From positions 3,348,001 through 3,412,000 of the forward strand of contig NZ_CP050154.1 of NCBI RefSeq assembly GCF_011617705.1: a stretch of DNA of 64,000 nt, written 5' to 3'. A program made the translations under genes and the position numbers. This document shows positions 7,962-16,539 of this stretch, one piece after another. The notes below the pieces were generated by a model. It did not search any database and was not told the origin of the DNA. It was given only the letters and a program-made list of their open reading frames with translations. This DNA comes from Brevibacterium limosum (GTDB lineage Bacteria > Actinomycetota > Actinomycetes > Actinomycetales > Brevibacteriaceae). Positions within the stretch are counted from its first letter, which is position 1. Each line of letters begins with the position of its first letter.

Positions 7962-8840
7962 GTGATCGCTGAACTCAATACACTCATCGACCTCATCGAG
8001 TCGAACCTGACTGCCGATTCCGCGGAGTCCGTCGAGGTCGGCGCGCTGGCCGCCAGGCTCGGCACGACCGAGTATCACCTGCGGCGGATGTTCTCATCGC
8101 TGGCGGGAATTCCGCTCTCGGAGTATGTCCGCAGGCGCAGAATGACCGTCGCCGCCGGTGACGTCATCGACGGTGAGGATCTGCTGAGTGTGGCGGTGCG
8201 GTACGGATACGGATCGACGGAGGCATTCACGCGTGCCTTTCGGTCCGTCCACGGTACGGCTCCGTCCGAGGCTCGGCGCAACGGCGGTCCCCTTCGCAGC
8301 CAACAGTCACTCAGGTTCCGCCTGACGATCGAAGGGAGTTCGACCATGGACACCAGAATCATCGACCGCCCCGCATTCGCACTCATCGGCCATGCTGTGC
8401 GTGTGCCGCTCATCCACGAAGGAGAGAACCCGCACATCCGCCAGTTCGTCGCTTCGCTCCCGCACACCGAGCACGAACGGCTCAAAGAGCTCTCGGACAC
8501 GACGCCAGAAGGGCTGCTCCAGGTCACGGACGGCGTGGATCCGGACTACCGCGAAGGAACCGACCTCACCTACTTTCATGGGGTCGCAATCTCGTCGGCC
8601 GCCTCGGCGCCGGAGGACCTCGATATCATCGATGTCCCGGCTGGGATGTGGGCCGTCTTCACAGCAAGCGGCCCGTACCCGAAAGCACTTCAGGACACGT
8701 GGGCGGCCACGGCCGGCGAATGGTTCCCATCGAACCCGTGGCGGCTGCGTCCGGGGCCCTCGATCGTGTCGATTCTCGATCGCGCCGAGGACTTCAGCAC
8801 CGCGACGACGGATCTCTGGCTGCCCGTGGAGCGGGCCTGA
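7962..8840 (+). CDS. AraC family regulator with GyrI-like effector-binding domain
   Basis: A 292-residue transcription factor of the Rob/MarA-plus-GyrI type. Residues of about 30-105 hold the two AraC helix-turn-helix units: VGALAARLGTTEYHLRRMFS, and LLSVAVRYGYGSTEAFTRAF with FRSVHGTAPSEARR. From about residue 125 a GyrI-like small-molecule domain follows (MDTRIIDRPAFALIGHAVRV up to TDLWLPVERA). Such proteins usually sense lipophilic or cationic compounds and activate defence or export genes; the ligand here is unknown. I chose GTG at 7962 with AAGGGAGAG upstream; a GTG at 7947 is in the same frame. Its stop is 1 bp from the stop of the convergent gene. Confidence 0.87.
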   Translation: MIAELNTLIDLIESNLTADSAESVEVGALAARLGTTEYHLRRMFSSLAGIPLSEYVRRRRMTVAAGDVIDGEDLLSVAVRYGYGSTEAFTRAFRSVHGTAPSEARRNGGPLRSQQSLRFRLTIEGSSTMDTRIIDRPAFALIGHAVRVPLIHEGENPHIRQFVASLPHTEHERLKELSDTTPEGLLQVTDGVDPDYREGTDLTYFHGVAISSAASAPEDLDIIDVPAGMWAVFTASGPYPKALQDTWAATAGEWFPSNPWRLRPGPSIVSILDRAEDFSTATTDLWLPVERA

Positions 8841-8841
8841 C

Positions 8842-10191
8842 TCAGCCCCGCACCCACCGGTCGGCATCATCGTCGTAATGCCATTCGACCACCTCGGTGA
8901 CGGCGTCGATGACGTCGTTCAGCCAGAACGTCGTATCCGGGTGCCAACCCGCCATCAGACTCGCGGTCCGATCGTCGGTGTTCCCCACCGTGGGAATGGT
9001 CTCCGATGCCTCGCCGAGGTGGGCCTCGGCTACGTCGATGACCGCACCTGCCGTACGCAGGTAGCCGACCAGACCGACGTGGACGCCGTCGAATTCCTCG
9101 GCCACCTGTGACCAGTCCGGGATCGCCCAGCGCCCTTTGCGGCCCGTGGTCTCGAACCACACCTGGCGGCGTTGGGCGGTGACGTCGAGCGGATAGCGTC
9201 GGCACAGATCAGCCCAGTCTGCAGGTCCACGGATCTCGGCGATGCGGGCACCCGAGCGCAGCCGCAAGCGGCAGGCCCGTGCGCGCTCGAGGCCGAAATC
9301 GTCCTCGACGAGTTCCACGCCGATCGGCGTTCCGTCCGGCCAAGTCCCTGTCGATGACCAGAGACCGTGAGGAGGCGTCGACCACCACTCGCCGCTGACC
9401 TCGCAATGGGGGTTCTTCACGAAATCGTGGCGATAGTCCGTCTCCGCGGTGAGGACGTCGGCGAGCCATTCGTCGAGTCCCCGGGGCTGCCGGATTCCGC
9501 CCCCGTCGCTGGTCGGATAGAGATCGGTCAGAGTGATCTCCGGATGCTCCTCTGACGGGCAGGCGGGGCTCGGCTCAAGATCGAAGACAGCCGGCAGTGA
9601 ACCACGGTGCTCTTCATCGTCCCACGCCAGAGCCCATTGATCATTCGAGTTGAGCGGCGATGACCAGCTGTCGAGCAGTCCGGTGTCAATGAGGATCTCG
9701 GCGAAGGGACGCAGGGCTTCGCGCACCACGGTGTCGGAAGCGATCTGGTCGTGGCCGTGCGGAGACTGCCAGTACATGGCGCCGGAGATGACCTCGGCCA
9801 TCCCGTTCTCGAGGTCATCGTGGGTCGGGATCATTGGTGTGACGAGTCGTAGCCGCGCCGCGACGTCGGCTGGACTCATGGCCTTCGGATCAGAACCAGG
9901 TTCTGGTTCCGTCTCGAGTTCTGATTCGGATCCCATCTCCGTGCCGTCGTAGCAAAAGTAGACCGTGACCGCGACTCCCTCCGCCCTATCGACGCGTGAG
10001 CCGGCGTCGAACACCGCGCTGCGGAACTCATCCAAGGCACGCGCTTCCTCGGTGAGGGGCTCAGCTTCGTCGTCGAATTCGTCGGTCCGTCCGCGCTGGG
10101 CCAGCCCGAAAACGAGCGAGCGTCCCCGCGGGGACGTCAGCAGATCCTCGGCGGTGATCCCGCCGTCCGGAGCGGTCGAGTACGTGGTCAT
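8842..10191 (-). CDS. hypothetical protein, about 449 residues
   Basis: I do not recognise the family. The protein is acidic and soluble, without signal peptide or membrane segments. A stretch of alternating Glu/Ser/Pro (SESELETEPEPGSDP, about residues 97-111) looks like a linker between two folded parts. The C-terminal half is tryptophan-rich (WADLCRRYPLDVTAQRRQVW, WHPDTTFWLND), and LCRRYPLDVT followed by the tryptophans recalls actinobacterial proteins of unknown function. The ATG at 10191 is preferred; the frame opens at a GTG at 10221 with no better ribosome site. It is convergent with the AraC gene. Confidence 0.7.
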   Translation of the reverse strand: MTTYSTAPDGGITAEDLLTSPRGRSLVFGLAQRGRTDEFDDEAEPLTEEARALDEFRSAVFDAGSRVDRAEGVAVTVYFCYDGTEMGSESELETEPEPGSDPKAMSPADVAARLRLVTPMIPTHDDLENGMAEVISGAMYWQSPHGHDQIASDTVVREALRPFAEILIDTGLLDSWSSPLNSNDQWALAWDDEEHRGSLPAVFDLEPSPACPSEEHPEITLTDLYPTSDGGGIRQPRGLDEWLADVLTAETDYRHDFVKNPHCEVSGEWWSTPPHGLWSSTGTWPDGTPIGVELVEDDFGLERARACRLRLRSGARIAEIRGPADWADLCRRYPLDVTAQRRQVWFETTGRKGRWAIPDWSQVAEEFDGVHVGLVGYLRTAGAVIDVAEAHLGEASETIPTVGNTDDRTASLMAGWHPDTTFWLNDVIDAVTEVVEWHYDDDADRWVRG

Positions 10192-10257
10192 GGCACCGAG
10201 ACTACGCGACCGCGACGACACTCGGAGGCGCGGGCCCGCAGCGCAATCGCCGCACGC

Positions 10258-11133
10258 TCAGCGAGTCGCGAAGCGCCGCGGCACGAGTTTCTCCAGGGGC
10301 AGGAACGCCGCCCAGCAGATGACGGTCGGCAGGAAGTGGATGCCCAATGCCAGGTACGTCATGAGGTGGAAGAGGCAGAAGAACGCGACCACCGCGTAGA
10401 GCCACTTGCCCTTGAGGAACAGGGCGACCGGTGAGAGGAACTCGAAGACCAGCGTCGCCCACTGTGCGGCGATGAGAAGGCCGGGCATTTCGAGGAACGG
10501 CTTCGACCATTCGGCGCCACGGCGCATGAGCGCCCAGATGATGACCGCACCGTTGGCCCAGTGGGTGATGTTGCCCGAAGCGATCCACTTCATCAGCACC
10601 GAGTAGAAGTAGGTGAGCACGACCGCGATCTGGACGATCCGCAGCGCCCAGCCGGCCCGCGCCGAGGCGGTGCTGACGTCCCGGAATCGGGCGGTGCCGA
10701 TCGTCGGCAGGACGAAAGCGGCGATGACGAGTGCCATATGATCATGCGCCACGTACCCGTATCCCTGCGTATAGAACATCCACGCGCCGAAGCTGATCGC
10801 CACCGCCCAGCCGCTGATGCGCTGGAGGATTCCGGCGGCGGCGAGCAGGGAGAAGACGATGATGAGGGTGAGCAGGATCTGCGCGCCGAGGACGCTGACC
10901 GCAGGGATGTGAAGGAACCTCGCCAGCCACAGCGGCTGGTAGAACTCGGGTGTCCAGCCGTGGGCGATGACGTCGCCGGAGATCGTGAGCACATCGATGA
11001 TGATGAAGACGTAGATGAAGACGCGGAACACGGCCACCCGGGCCAGTGGTACGGCGGGCATGAACCAGCGGAGGAACGGATTCCGGTCGGCCGCCTCGGC
11101 GGGGGTGGTCGTCAATGTCGGGGTGCCGGTCAT
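10258..11133 (-). CDS. HTTM / vitamin-K-dependent gamma-carboxylase-like membrane protein
   Basis: A 291-residue polytopic membrane protein with 6-8 hydrophobic helices. LARVAVFRVFIYVFIIIDVL, GYGYVAHDHMALVIAAFVLP and LTYFYSVLMKWIASG followed by NITHW match the bacterial HTTM family, distantly related to gamma-glutamyl carboxylase. The role of these proteins in actinobacteria is unknown. Its start overlaps the stop of the upstream gene by 4 nt (ATGA), so the two form an operon and probably a complex (inference). Confidence 0.75.
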   Translation of the reverse strand: MTGTPTLTTTPAEAADRNPFLRWFMPAVPLARVAVFRVFIYVFIIIDVLTISGDVIAHGWTPEFYQPLWLARFLHIPAVSVLGAQILLTLIIVFSLLAAAGILQRISGWAVAISFGAWMFYTQGYGYVAHDHMALVIAAFVLPTIGTARFRDVSTASARAGWALRIVQIAVVLTYFYSVLMKWIASGNITHWANGAVIIWALMRRGAEWSKPFLEMPGLLIAAQWATLVFEFLSPVALFLKGKWLYAVVAFFCLFHLMTYLALGIHFLPTVICWAAFLPLEKLVPRRFATR

Positions 11134-11708
11134 CGGACCTCCCAGGTTGCCAGCGTCGTCTGTTCGGGTTCGCCGACGGCCAGGCCGTTCTGCAGTTGGG
11201 TGGTGGTGCGGCAGAGGATCATCGTTTCGGGTTTCGGTTCGTTCGGGTGCAGCCGAGCGTACGAATCGGCCATCGACTGCATGAGCGCGGGGTGGGCGAT
11301 GACCCGGTCGAGCTGGGATTCGACGTCACCGCGTTCGATGCCGACGGTCGCGGTGTTGAAACCGAGGCGACGCGGTTCGTCCTCGCCGGGGAACTGGGCT
11401 TCGATGCAGGTGGAGTTCACGGTGCCGTTGAGGTCTTTGGCGGTGGCGTACTGGGTGAGCGAGCCGAGCGGGAAGAAGTCATTCGTGTTGAGGAACTGAC
11501 CGCAGGTGAGGATGACGAATGCAACGGCAGGAGCGACGATGCGCCAGGCGACGGAGACCGTCGACAGCGGTTTCACGCGGGTCGGGCCTTTGGCGCTGCG
11601 GGAGCCGGGTGGGGCGGACTCGCCGGTGTCTTCCGCGGCGGACTCGCCTGTGTCGTCCACGGCGGCGGGGTCCTGGCTCGTCAGGAGACGGCGCTTCTTC
11701 TCTTCCAT
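11130..11708 (-). CDS. hypothetical single-pass membrane protein, partner of HTTM protein
   Basis: About 192 residues. The N-terminus is basic (MEEKKRRLLTSQ), followed by a Ser/Glu-rich segment, one membrane helix (IVAPAVAFVILTCGQF) and an extracytoplasmic domain with two cysteines (NSTCIEAQF and MILCRTTT) that could form a disulfide. It precedes and overlaps the HTTM gene. No family is recognised. The ATG at 11708 is chosen because GAGAGGA lies about 15 nt upstream; the frame opens at a TTG at 11753, which would add 15 residues. Confidence 0.65.
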   Translation of the reverse strand: MEEKKRRLLTSQDPAAVDDTGESAAEDTGESAPPGSRSAKGPTRVKPLSTVSVAWRIVAPAVAFVILTCGQFLNTNDFFPLGSLTQYATAKDLNGTVNSTCIEAQFPGEDEPRRLGFNTATVGIERGDVESQLDRVIAHPALMQSMADSYARLHPNEPKPETMILCRTTTQLQNGLAVGEPEQTTLATWEVR

Positions 11709-11770
11709 ACGCTGCGGGACTCGTCCTCTCGGGTGCGGCTCGTTCGCTGACAATCCTATCCGCCCAGAAC

Positions 11771-11824
11771 TACCCGACGGCGGCTGAGCAACCTGGCGCG
11801 AGGTTGCTGAGCCGCCGTCGGGTA
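11771..11824. repeat. long near-perfect palindrome, REP-like
   Basis: The 24-base arms 11771-11794 and 11801-11824 match with one mismatch around the 6-base loop GGCGCG. It lies between two minus-strand genes, so it could act as a terminator of the 11835-12650 gene. Its left arm resembles the palindromes at 45972-46021 and 55361-55397 (shared core AGCAACC after a TACCYGACGG start), which suggests a dispersed repeat family. Confidence 0.8.
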
Positions 11825-11834
11825 GTAAGAGGGG

Positions 11835-12650
11835 TCAGGAGCTGCGGGCGTAGAGGTTGAGCTGCTCCCAGCCGGCCGCATACTTCTGGAAGGCGGCGAC
11901 GGCCGATTCCGAATCATCGTTGCTCAGAGCGGTGACCCACGAGTCGACGAGCTCCGCGGCCTCACTCGGCCACAGCACATCGGACATCCCGCCGAGGTCG
12001 AGCTCGAGGACCGAGTTCATATCGAAGGTGTCGATCCACTCGGCCAGAACCGAGGTCTGCTCGACCATGTCGACGACCTTCGAACTGTCAGCGATCGTCT
12101 CCGAAGCCCATTCCATGCGCGCCGAGGCGGCCAGAATATCCGTGCGGATGAGCACCCGCAGCCCCTCGTCGGTCTCCTCCGTGATGACCTGATCCTCGGT
12201 CAGGGAGAAGAACAGCCACCACGACGGCGGCACGTCCCAAGCCGAGACCCGGGTGAAGATCCGCGTGTCCTTCGCGTCCTGCAGCCATTCCGCACGGCGG
12301 CTGGCGGCACGTCGGCGGGCGGTCTTCGGAGCGACGATGTCCAAGGTCGCCTTCGAAGTGTGCTCGGTCAGCGACTCGAGCGCCTCCCACCCGCGGATGT
12401 CCTCTTGAGCAGGGCAGAAACGGTCCACCCCGTCCGCGGTCTGAGACGCAGGAAGGAAGATCGGAGTGCGCCGAAAGGAGTCGGCCACGGGCGAAGGGGG
12501 CAGGGAGATCAAGCGCTTGTCGGCGTCGTGGGAAATCTGCTCCTCGACGCGTGAGCGGTTGTCCTCCACCTGCCTGTCTTGCAATTCGGAATGCACCACA
12601 AGAGGTTCGAAGATCCGCAGGGTGACGACATAATCGCGACGGTAGGCCAT
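11835..12650 (-). CDS. conserved hypothetical protein, 271 residues
   Basis: A soluble cytoplasmic-looking protein starting MAYRRDYVVTLRIFEPL. Other notable segments are WWLFFSLTEDQVI and the C-terminal AFQKYAAGWEQLNLYARSS. There are no membrane segments or catalytic motifs that I can recognise. It is divergent from the DUF3073 gene and borders the purine block, so it may be part of that conserved neighbourhood, but no function can be assigned. Confidence 0.75.
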   Translation of the reverse strand: MAYRRDYVVTLRIFEPLVVHSELQDRQVEDNRSRVEEQISHDADKRLISLPPSPVADSFRRTPIFLPASQTADGVDRFCPAQEDIRGWEALESLTEHTSKATLDIVAPKTARRRAASRRAEWLQDAKDTRIFTRVSAWDVPPSWWLFFSLTEDQVITEETDEGLRVLIRTDILAASARMEWASETIADSSKVVDMVEQTSVLAEWIDTFDMNSVLELDLGGMSDVLWPSEAAELVDSWVTALSNDDSESAVAAFQKYAAGWEQLNLYARSS

Positions 12651-12777
12651 GGGCTCAGCCTATCCAAGGTCCACTCACAAAATGGAACTTCGCAGTATGA
12701 ACAGGTAGGATTTAAGCGCATAGCAGAGATCTAGTCCGGGGCAATTGGCCCCATTGACGACGGAGGGGGTCACGCCA

Positions 12778-12987
12778 GTGGGTCGCGGCCGCGCAAAGGC
12801 AAAGCAGATCAAGGTAGCTCGGAAGCTGAAGTACTACAGCCCGGATACCGACCTAAATAGACTCCAGCAGGAGCTGGGCGCCGACGCGCGCCAGTCTGGT
12901 CCGTCCGATCCGTACGACGATGAACCCGACTACTCTGATTACGCCGACAAGTACAATGTCGACGATGACGACGAGGACGATGACTGA
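12778..12987 (+). CDS. DUF3073 family protein
   Basis: A 69-residue protein starting at GTG 12778, with GGAGGGGG about 7 nt upstream. The start GRGRAKAKQIKVARKLKYY is the diagnostic N-terminus of DUF3073, a small actinobacterial protein commonly found next to purM/purF. The C-terminus is a run of aspartate and glutamate (VDDDDEDDD). The basic head and acidic tail suggest binding to nucleic acid or a basic partner, but the function is unknown. The frame is open 33 bp further upstream (12745), which I reject on ribosome-site grounds. Confidence 0.9.
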   Translation: MGRGRAKAKQIKVARKLKYYSPDTDLNRLQQELGADARQSGPSDPYDDEPDYSDYADKYNVDDDDEDDD

Positions 12988-13027
12988 GCTCAGATGAGTG
13001 CAGCCGCGCACGGCTGATCTGACATCG

Positions 13028-13059
13028 CAGAGGGCGGGGACTTCGGACCCCGCCCTCTG
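13028..13059. terminator. bidirectional terminator between DUF3073 and purM
   Basis: CAGAGGGCGGGG (13028-13039) pairs perfectly with CCCCGCCCTCTG (13048-13059) around an 8-nt loop with a central TTCG. It lies between convergent genes and could end transcription in both directions. Confidence 0.85.
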
Positions 13060-13263
13060 TCGTGTGCGCATCTGATCGTGCGCGCACGTGTTCTCCCGCT
13101 CCGGGCATTCCCTCGCCGAGGCGGTCCTGCCCTCCCGTGCATCCCCCACCGTTGGCAGCATTCCCGCCAGCCCCGCGGCCATCACTCACCAGAAGCAGCA
13201 CACGCTCGTGCAGGAGCACGAGGGTGTGAGAGTACGGGTGAGGGATGCTTCGCCGCGCGGCCC

Positions 13264-14361
13264 TCACTGCAGGATGGCGGCGCCGCCGTCGACGCCCTTG
13301 GCGCCCTGCACATAGTAGGGGTCGGAGGCCAGGGAACCGTCATCGGCAGCGACGTCGCCGAGCACCCAGGCCCCTGGGCTCGCGGCGAGCACACCGTCGA
13401 CCGACTCCGCGTCGACGACGAGGACCATGCCCACGCCGAGGTTCCAGGTGCGTTCGCGGTCGTCCTGCGGCACTCCGCCGAGGTCGCCGAGCACGGAGAA
13501 CACCGCCGGGATCTCCCAGGAGGCACGCGACATCTTCGCGACCAGACCCTGCGGAAGCACCCTGGCCACATTGGCCGAGAGTCCCCCGCCGGTGACGTGC
13601 GAGACCGAATGCACGGCATCCGGCAGTGCGTCGAAGAGAGCGGCGAGCTCACCGGTGTAGACATGGGTGGGAACGAGAAGCTCCTCACCGAGGGTGCGGC
13701 CGAATTCCTCGACCTGCCGATCCAGGCCCCATCCCGCCTCGGCGATGATGTGGCGGACCAGGGAGTAGCCGTTGGAGTGGATGCCCGAGGACGGGAGACC
13801 GATGAGCACGTCCCCAGCACGGACCTTCTCGGGTCCGAGCAGCTTCGAGGCCTCGACGACGCCGGTGGCGGCACCGGCGACATCGTACTCGTCGACCCCG
13901 AGCAGGCCCGGATGCTCAGCGGTCTCCCCGCCGACCAGCGCGACACCGGCCGATGCACAGGCATCGGCGATTCCGCGCACGATATCGGCGATGCGTTCGG
14001 CCACGACCTTGCCGCAGGCGATGTAGTCGGTCATGAACAGGGGTCGGGCACCGCAGACGATGATGTCGTCGACGACCATGCCCACGAGGTCGTAGCCGAT
14101 GGTGTCGTGCTTATCCATGGCCTGCGCGATGGCGACCTTCGTGCCCACTCCGTCGGTCGACGAGGCGAGCAGCGGACGCTCGAAGTCCTTGAGCACGGAG
14201 ACGTCGAAGAGTCCGGCGAATCCGCCCGTCCCACCGACGACCGAGGAGTTGTGGGTGGCCGAGACGGCGGCCTTCATGAGTTCGACGGCGCGGTCTCCTG
14301 CCTCGACGTCGACGCCGGCGGCGGCATAGGTGGTGGACTTCGGGTTCGCTTCGGAACTCAA
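13264..14361 (-). CDS. purM: phosphoribosylformylglycinamidine cyclo-ligase (AIR synthetase)
   Basis: A 365-residue PurM that closes the imidazole ring, making AIR from FGAM and ATP, step 5 of IMP synthesis. Diagnostic segments are YAAAGVDVEAGDRAVELMK, SSTDGVGTKVAIAQAM (substrate/ATP loop), VVDDIIVCGARPLFMTDYIA, LVGGETAEHPG and GLPSSGIHSNGYSLVR. Full length. The start is a TTG at 14361: no upstream ATG or GTG fits, and AAGGA lies 8 nt before it within the end of purF. The purF stop is 1 bp before this start, so the pair is tightly coupled. Confidence 0.97.
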   Translation of the reverse strand: MSSEANPKSTTYAAAGVDVEAGDRAVELMKAAVSATHNSSVVGGTGGFAGLFDVSVLKDFERPLLASSTDGVGTKVAIAQAMDKHDTIGYDLVGMVVDDIIVCGARPLFMTDYIACGKVVAERIADIVRGIADACASAGVALVGGETAEHPGLLGVDEYDVAGAATGVVEASKLLGPEKVRAGDVLIGLPSSGIHSNGYSLVRHIIAEAGWGLDRQVEEFGRTLGEELLVPTHVYTGELAALFDALPDAVHSVSHVTGGGLSANVARVLPQGLVAKMSRASWEIPAVFSVLGDLGGVPQDDRERTWNLGVGMVLVVDAESVDGVLAASPGAWVLGDVAADDGSLASDPYYVQGAKGVDGGAAILQ

Positions 14362-14362
14362 C

Positions 14363-15844
14363 TCAGCATCCTTTGTCGGCGGGTGTGTTGTTGACGGGAA
14401 TCGGGTAGTCGCCGGAGAAGCAGGCGGTGCACAGCTGGCTGCGCTCCTGCTGGGTGGCGGCGATCATGCCGTCCAGAGAGATGTAGCCGAGAGAATCTGC
14501 GCCGAGGTTCTCGCAGATCTCGTTCGTGGTCAGTCCGTTGGCGATGAGCTCGGCTCGGGTCGCGAAGTCGATGCCGTAGAAGCACGGCCACTTTACCGGC
14601 GGGGAGGAGATGCGCACATGGACCTCCGCCGCCCCGGCCTCGCGCAGCATCCGCACCAGGGCCCGCTGGGTGTTTCCGCGCACGATCGAATCGTCGACGA
14701 CGACGAGGCAGCGGCCTTCGATGTTCTCCCGGATCGGGTTGAGTTTGAGGCGGATGCCCAGCTGCCGCAGGGTCTGCGAGGGCTGGATGAAGGTGCGTCC
14801 GACATAGGCGTTCTTCATCAGCCCCTGACCGAACGGGATGCCCGAGGCCTCGGCGTAGCCGACGGCCGCCGGCGTTCCGGATTCGGGTGTGGCGATGACG
14901 AGATCGGCGTCGACCGGGTACTCCTCGGCCAGCTGCCTGCCCATCTGGGTGCGTGCAGCGTGGACGTTCTTGCCGGCGAGCATGCTGTCGGGACGTGCGA
15001 GATAGACGTATTCGAAGACGCACCGGGCCTGGTCCGGTTCGGCGAAGCGGTGCGAGCGCAGACCGTCTTCGTCGATGGCGATGAGCTCGCCGGGTTCGAT
15101 GTCGCGCACGAACTTCGCGCCGACGATGTCGAGCGCCGCGGTCTCCGAGGCCACGACCCAGCCGTTCTCCATCCGTCCCAGCGACAGGGGACGGACCCCG
15201 TGCCGGTCACGGGCGGCGTAGAGGGTGTGCTCGTCCATGTAGACCAGCGAGAACGCTCCCTCGACATGCGGCAGCAGGTTCAGCGCCGCCTCGGTGAGGT
15301 TCTCTCCCTCTTCGGTCGCGAAGAGTTCGGTGACCAGGGAGGTGTCGTTCGACGAATCGCGGAAGGGCCGGGTGCGGGCCGTCTTCCTCGTGGCCGCCTC
15401 GACGACCTTCGTCGCGTGGTCACGACGGGAATCGGCCATGGCTTCGAGCGCGTCGAAGTTCGTCAGGTTGCCGTTGTGGGCCAGCGCCACGGTGCCGAAC
15501 GGGGTCGGTCCCAGCGTGGGCTGGGCGTTCTCGAACGAGGGCGAACCGGTCGTCGAATACCGGGTGTGCCCGACGGCGATATGGCCCTGCAGAAGCTCGA
15601 GGTCGCGTTCGTGGAACACCTGGGAGACCAGACCCATATCGCGGTAGATGAGGATCTGCTTGCCGTTGCTGGCAGCGATTCCCGCGGACTCCTGTCCGCG
15701 ATGCTGCAGGGCGTAGAGCCCGAAGTAGGTGAGTTTGGCGGTTTCCTCGCCGGGGGCCCAGACTCCGAACACACCGCATTCGTCCTGCGGTCCGCGGTCC
15801 TGGGGGTCGATTTCGTGCGTCAGCTGCCCGTCTCCTCTTGCCAC
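14363..15844 (-). CDS. purF: amidophosphoribosyltransferase (glutamine PRPP amidotransferase)
   Basis: A 493-residue PurF catalysing the first committed purine step, PRPP plus glutamine to phosphoribosylamine. The glutaminase domain starts at the nucleophile in DECGVFG (Cys about 23) after a propeptide, with HRGQESAGIA and HTRYSTTG. The PRPP loop is VVVDDSIVRGNTQRALV. The four cysteines of the Bacillus-type iron-sulfur enzyme are present (ARCVFEYVY, KWPCFYG and the QLCTAC pair), so a 4Fe-4S cluster and propeptide processing are expected. The GTG at 15844 has no clear ribosome site, so the transcript may be leaderless. It heads the purF-purM pair. Confidence 0.97.
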   Translation of the reverse strand: MARGDGQLTHEIDPQDRGPQDECGVFGVWAPGEETAKLTYFGLYALQHRGQESAGIAASNGKQILIYRDMGLVSQVFHERDLELLQGHIAVGHTRYSTTGSPSFENAQPTLGPTPFGTVALAHNGNLTNFDALEAMADSRRDHATKVVEAATRKTARTRPFRDSSNDTSLVTELFATEEGENLTEAALNLLPHVEGAFSLVYMDEHTLYAARDRHGVRPLSLGRMENGWVVASETAALDIVGAKFVRDIEPGELIAIDEDGLRSHRFAEPDQARCVFEYVYLARPDSMLAGKNVHAARTQMGRQLAEEYPVDADLVIATPESGTPAAVGYAEASGIPFGQGLMKNAYVGRTFIQPSQTLRQLGIRLKLNPIRENIEGRCLVVVDDSIVRGNTQRALVRMLREAGAAEVHVRISSPPVKWPCFYGIDFATRAELIANGLTTNEICENLGADSLGYISLDGMIAATQQERSQLCTACFSGDYPIPVNNTPADKGC

Positions 15845-15888
15845 GAGTGAAATTGTCTCATACCCGCGCAGACGCTCTGACCCGGTGA

Positions 15889-16344
15889 TCAGACTGTGGA
15901 ACCGGGGGCCGAATCCCGGCCGGCTCCCGAAGCGTCCTCATCGTCGACCGCGGGCGCGGCATCCGTGTCCGCCGAGGCGGCTGCCCCCTCGGCATCGCCG
16001 GCATCCGGGTCCTCCCCGCGGGCTTCTGCGATGCGGCGGCGTGCGATCTCCTTCGGGTCGTCGACCATATCGATCTGCGCATCGACCCGGTACTCCTTCG
16101 ACCGCTTGCGTCCCCTCCAGTCGAGGATGAGTGCGATGAGTCCGCCGAGGAACAGCCCGCCGATCCCGAGGACGAGCAGCATCAGGCCCAGGCCCTTGGC
16201 CACCGTGTAGCCCATCGGCATATCGGCCGGGTCGACGAAGACCGCGAGGATTCCCGCGACCACGATGCCGAGCACCGCGCCGATGCCCATGAACACCGAG
16301 TACTTGGGGCTGCGACGGACGGAGACGTCGATCTGGTCCTTCAT
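15889..16344 (-). CDS. conserved hypothetical membrane protein with acidic tail
   Basis: A 151-residue protein starting at ATG 16344 with AAGGAG 5-6 nt upstream. Two hydrophobic helices (VFMGIGAVLGIVVAGILAVF and GLGLMLLVLGIGGLFLGGLI) are followed by a basic cytoplasmic stretch (DWRGRKRSKEYRVDAQ) and a disordered Ala/Asp-rich C-terminus of about 40 residues. Function unknown; proteins of this design are common in Micrococcales. The frame runs open upstream to 17457, but that part only mirrors the stress-protein gene on the other strand. Confidence 0.78.
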   Translation of the reverse strand: MKDQIDVSVRRSPKYSVFMGIGAVLGIVVAGILAVFVDPADMPMGYTVAKGLGLMLLVLGIGGLFLGGLIALILDWRGRKRSKEYRVDAQIDMVDDPKEIARRRIAEARGEDPDAGDAEGAAASADTDAAPAVDDEDASGAGRDSAPGSTV

Positions 16345-16458
16345 GATCTCCTTGGACACGTGGCCGATGGGGCCGATGGATCGCCGGGGACACCCCGGAA
16401 CAACAGGTCCCGAACAGTCTAGTCGAGTCAGCCTGAGGTTCCTCCCAGGCAGCCTCAT

Positions 16459-16508
16459 GCCAGTTCCCATAAACTGGACACAACCAGATGGAAACTGGAC
16501 GCAACCAG
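16459..16508 (+). promoter_or_regulatory. repeated CCAGTT/AACTGG sites upstream of the usp gene
   Basis: Two near-identical 17-mers, AAACTGGACACAACCAG (16471-16487) and AAACTGGACGCAACCAG (16492-16508), are spaced exactly 21 bp apart, two helical turns. An inverted CCAGTT half-site lies just before them (about 16460-16465). The block ends about 30 bp before the stress-protein ATG. This geometry suggests cooperative binding of a regulator to one DNA face (inference). Confidence 0.6.
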
Positions 16509-16539
16509 GTTGACGGCCACAGAAGACAGAGGTTCCGAT

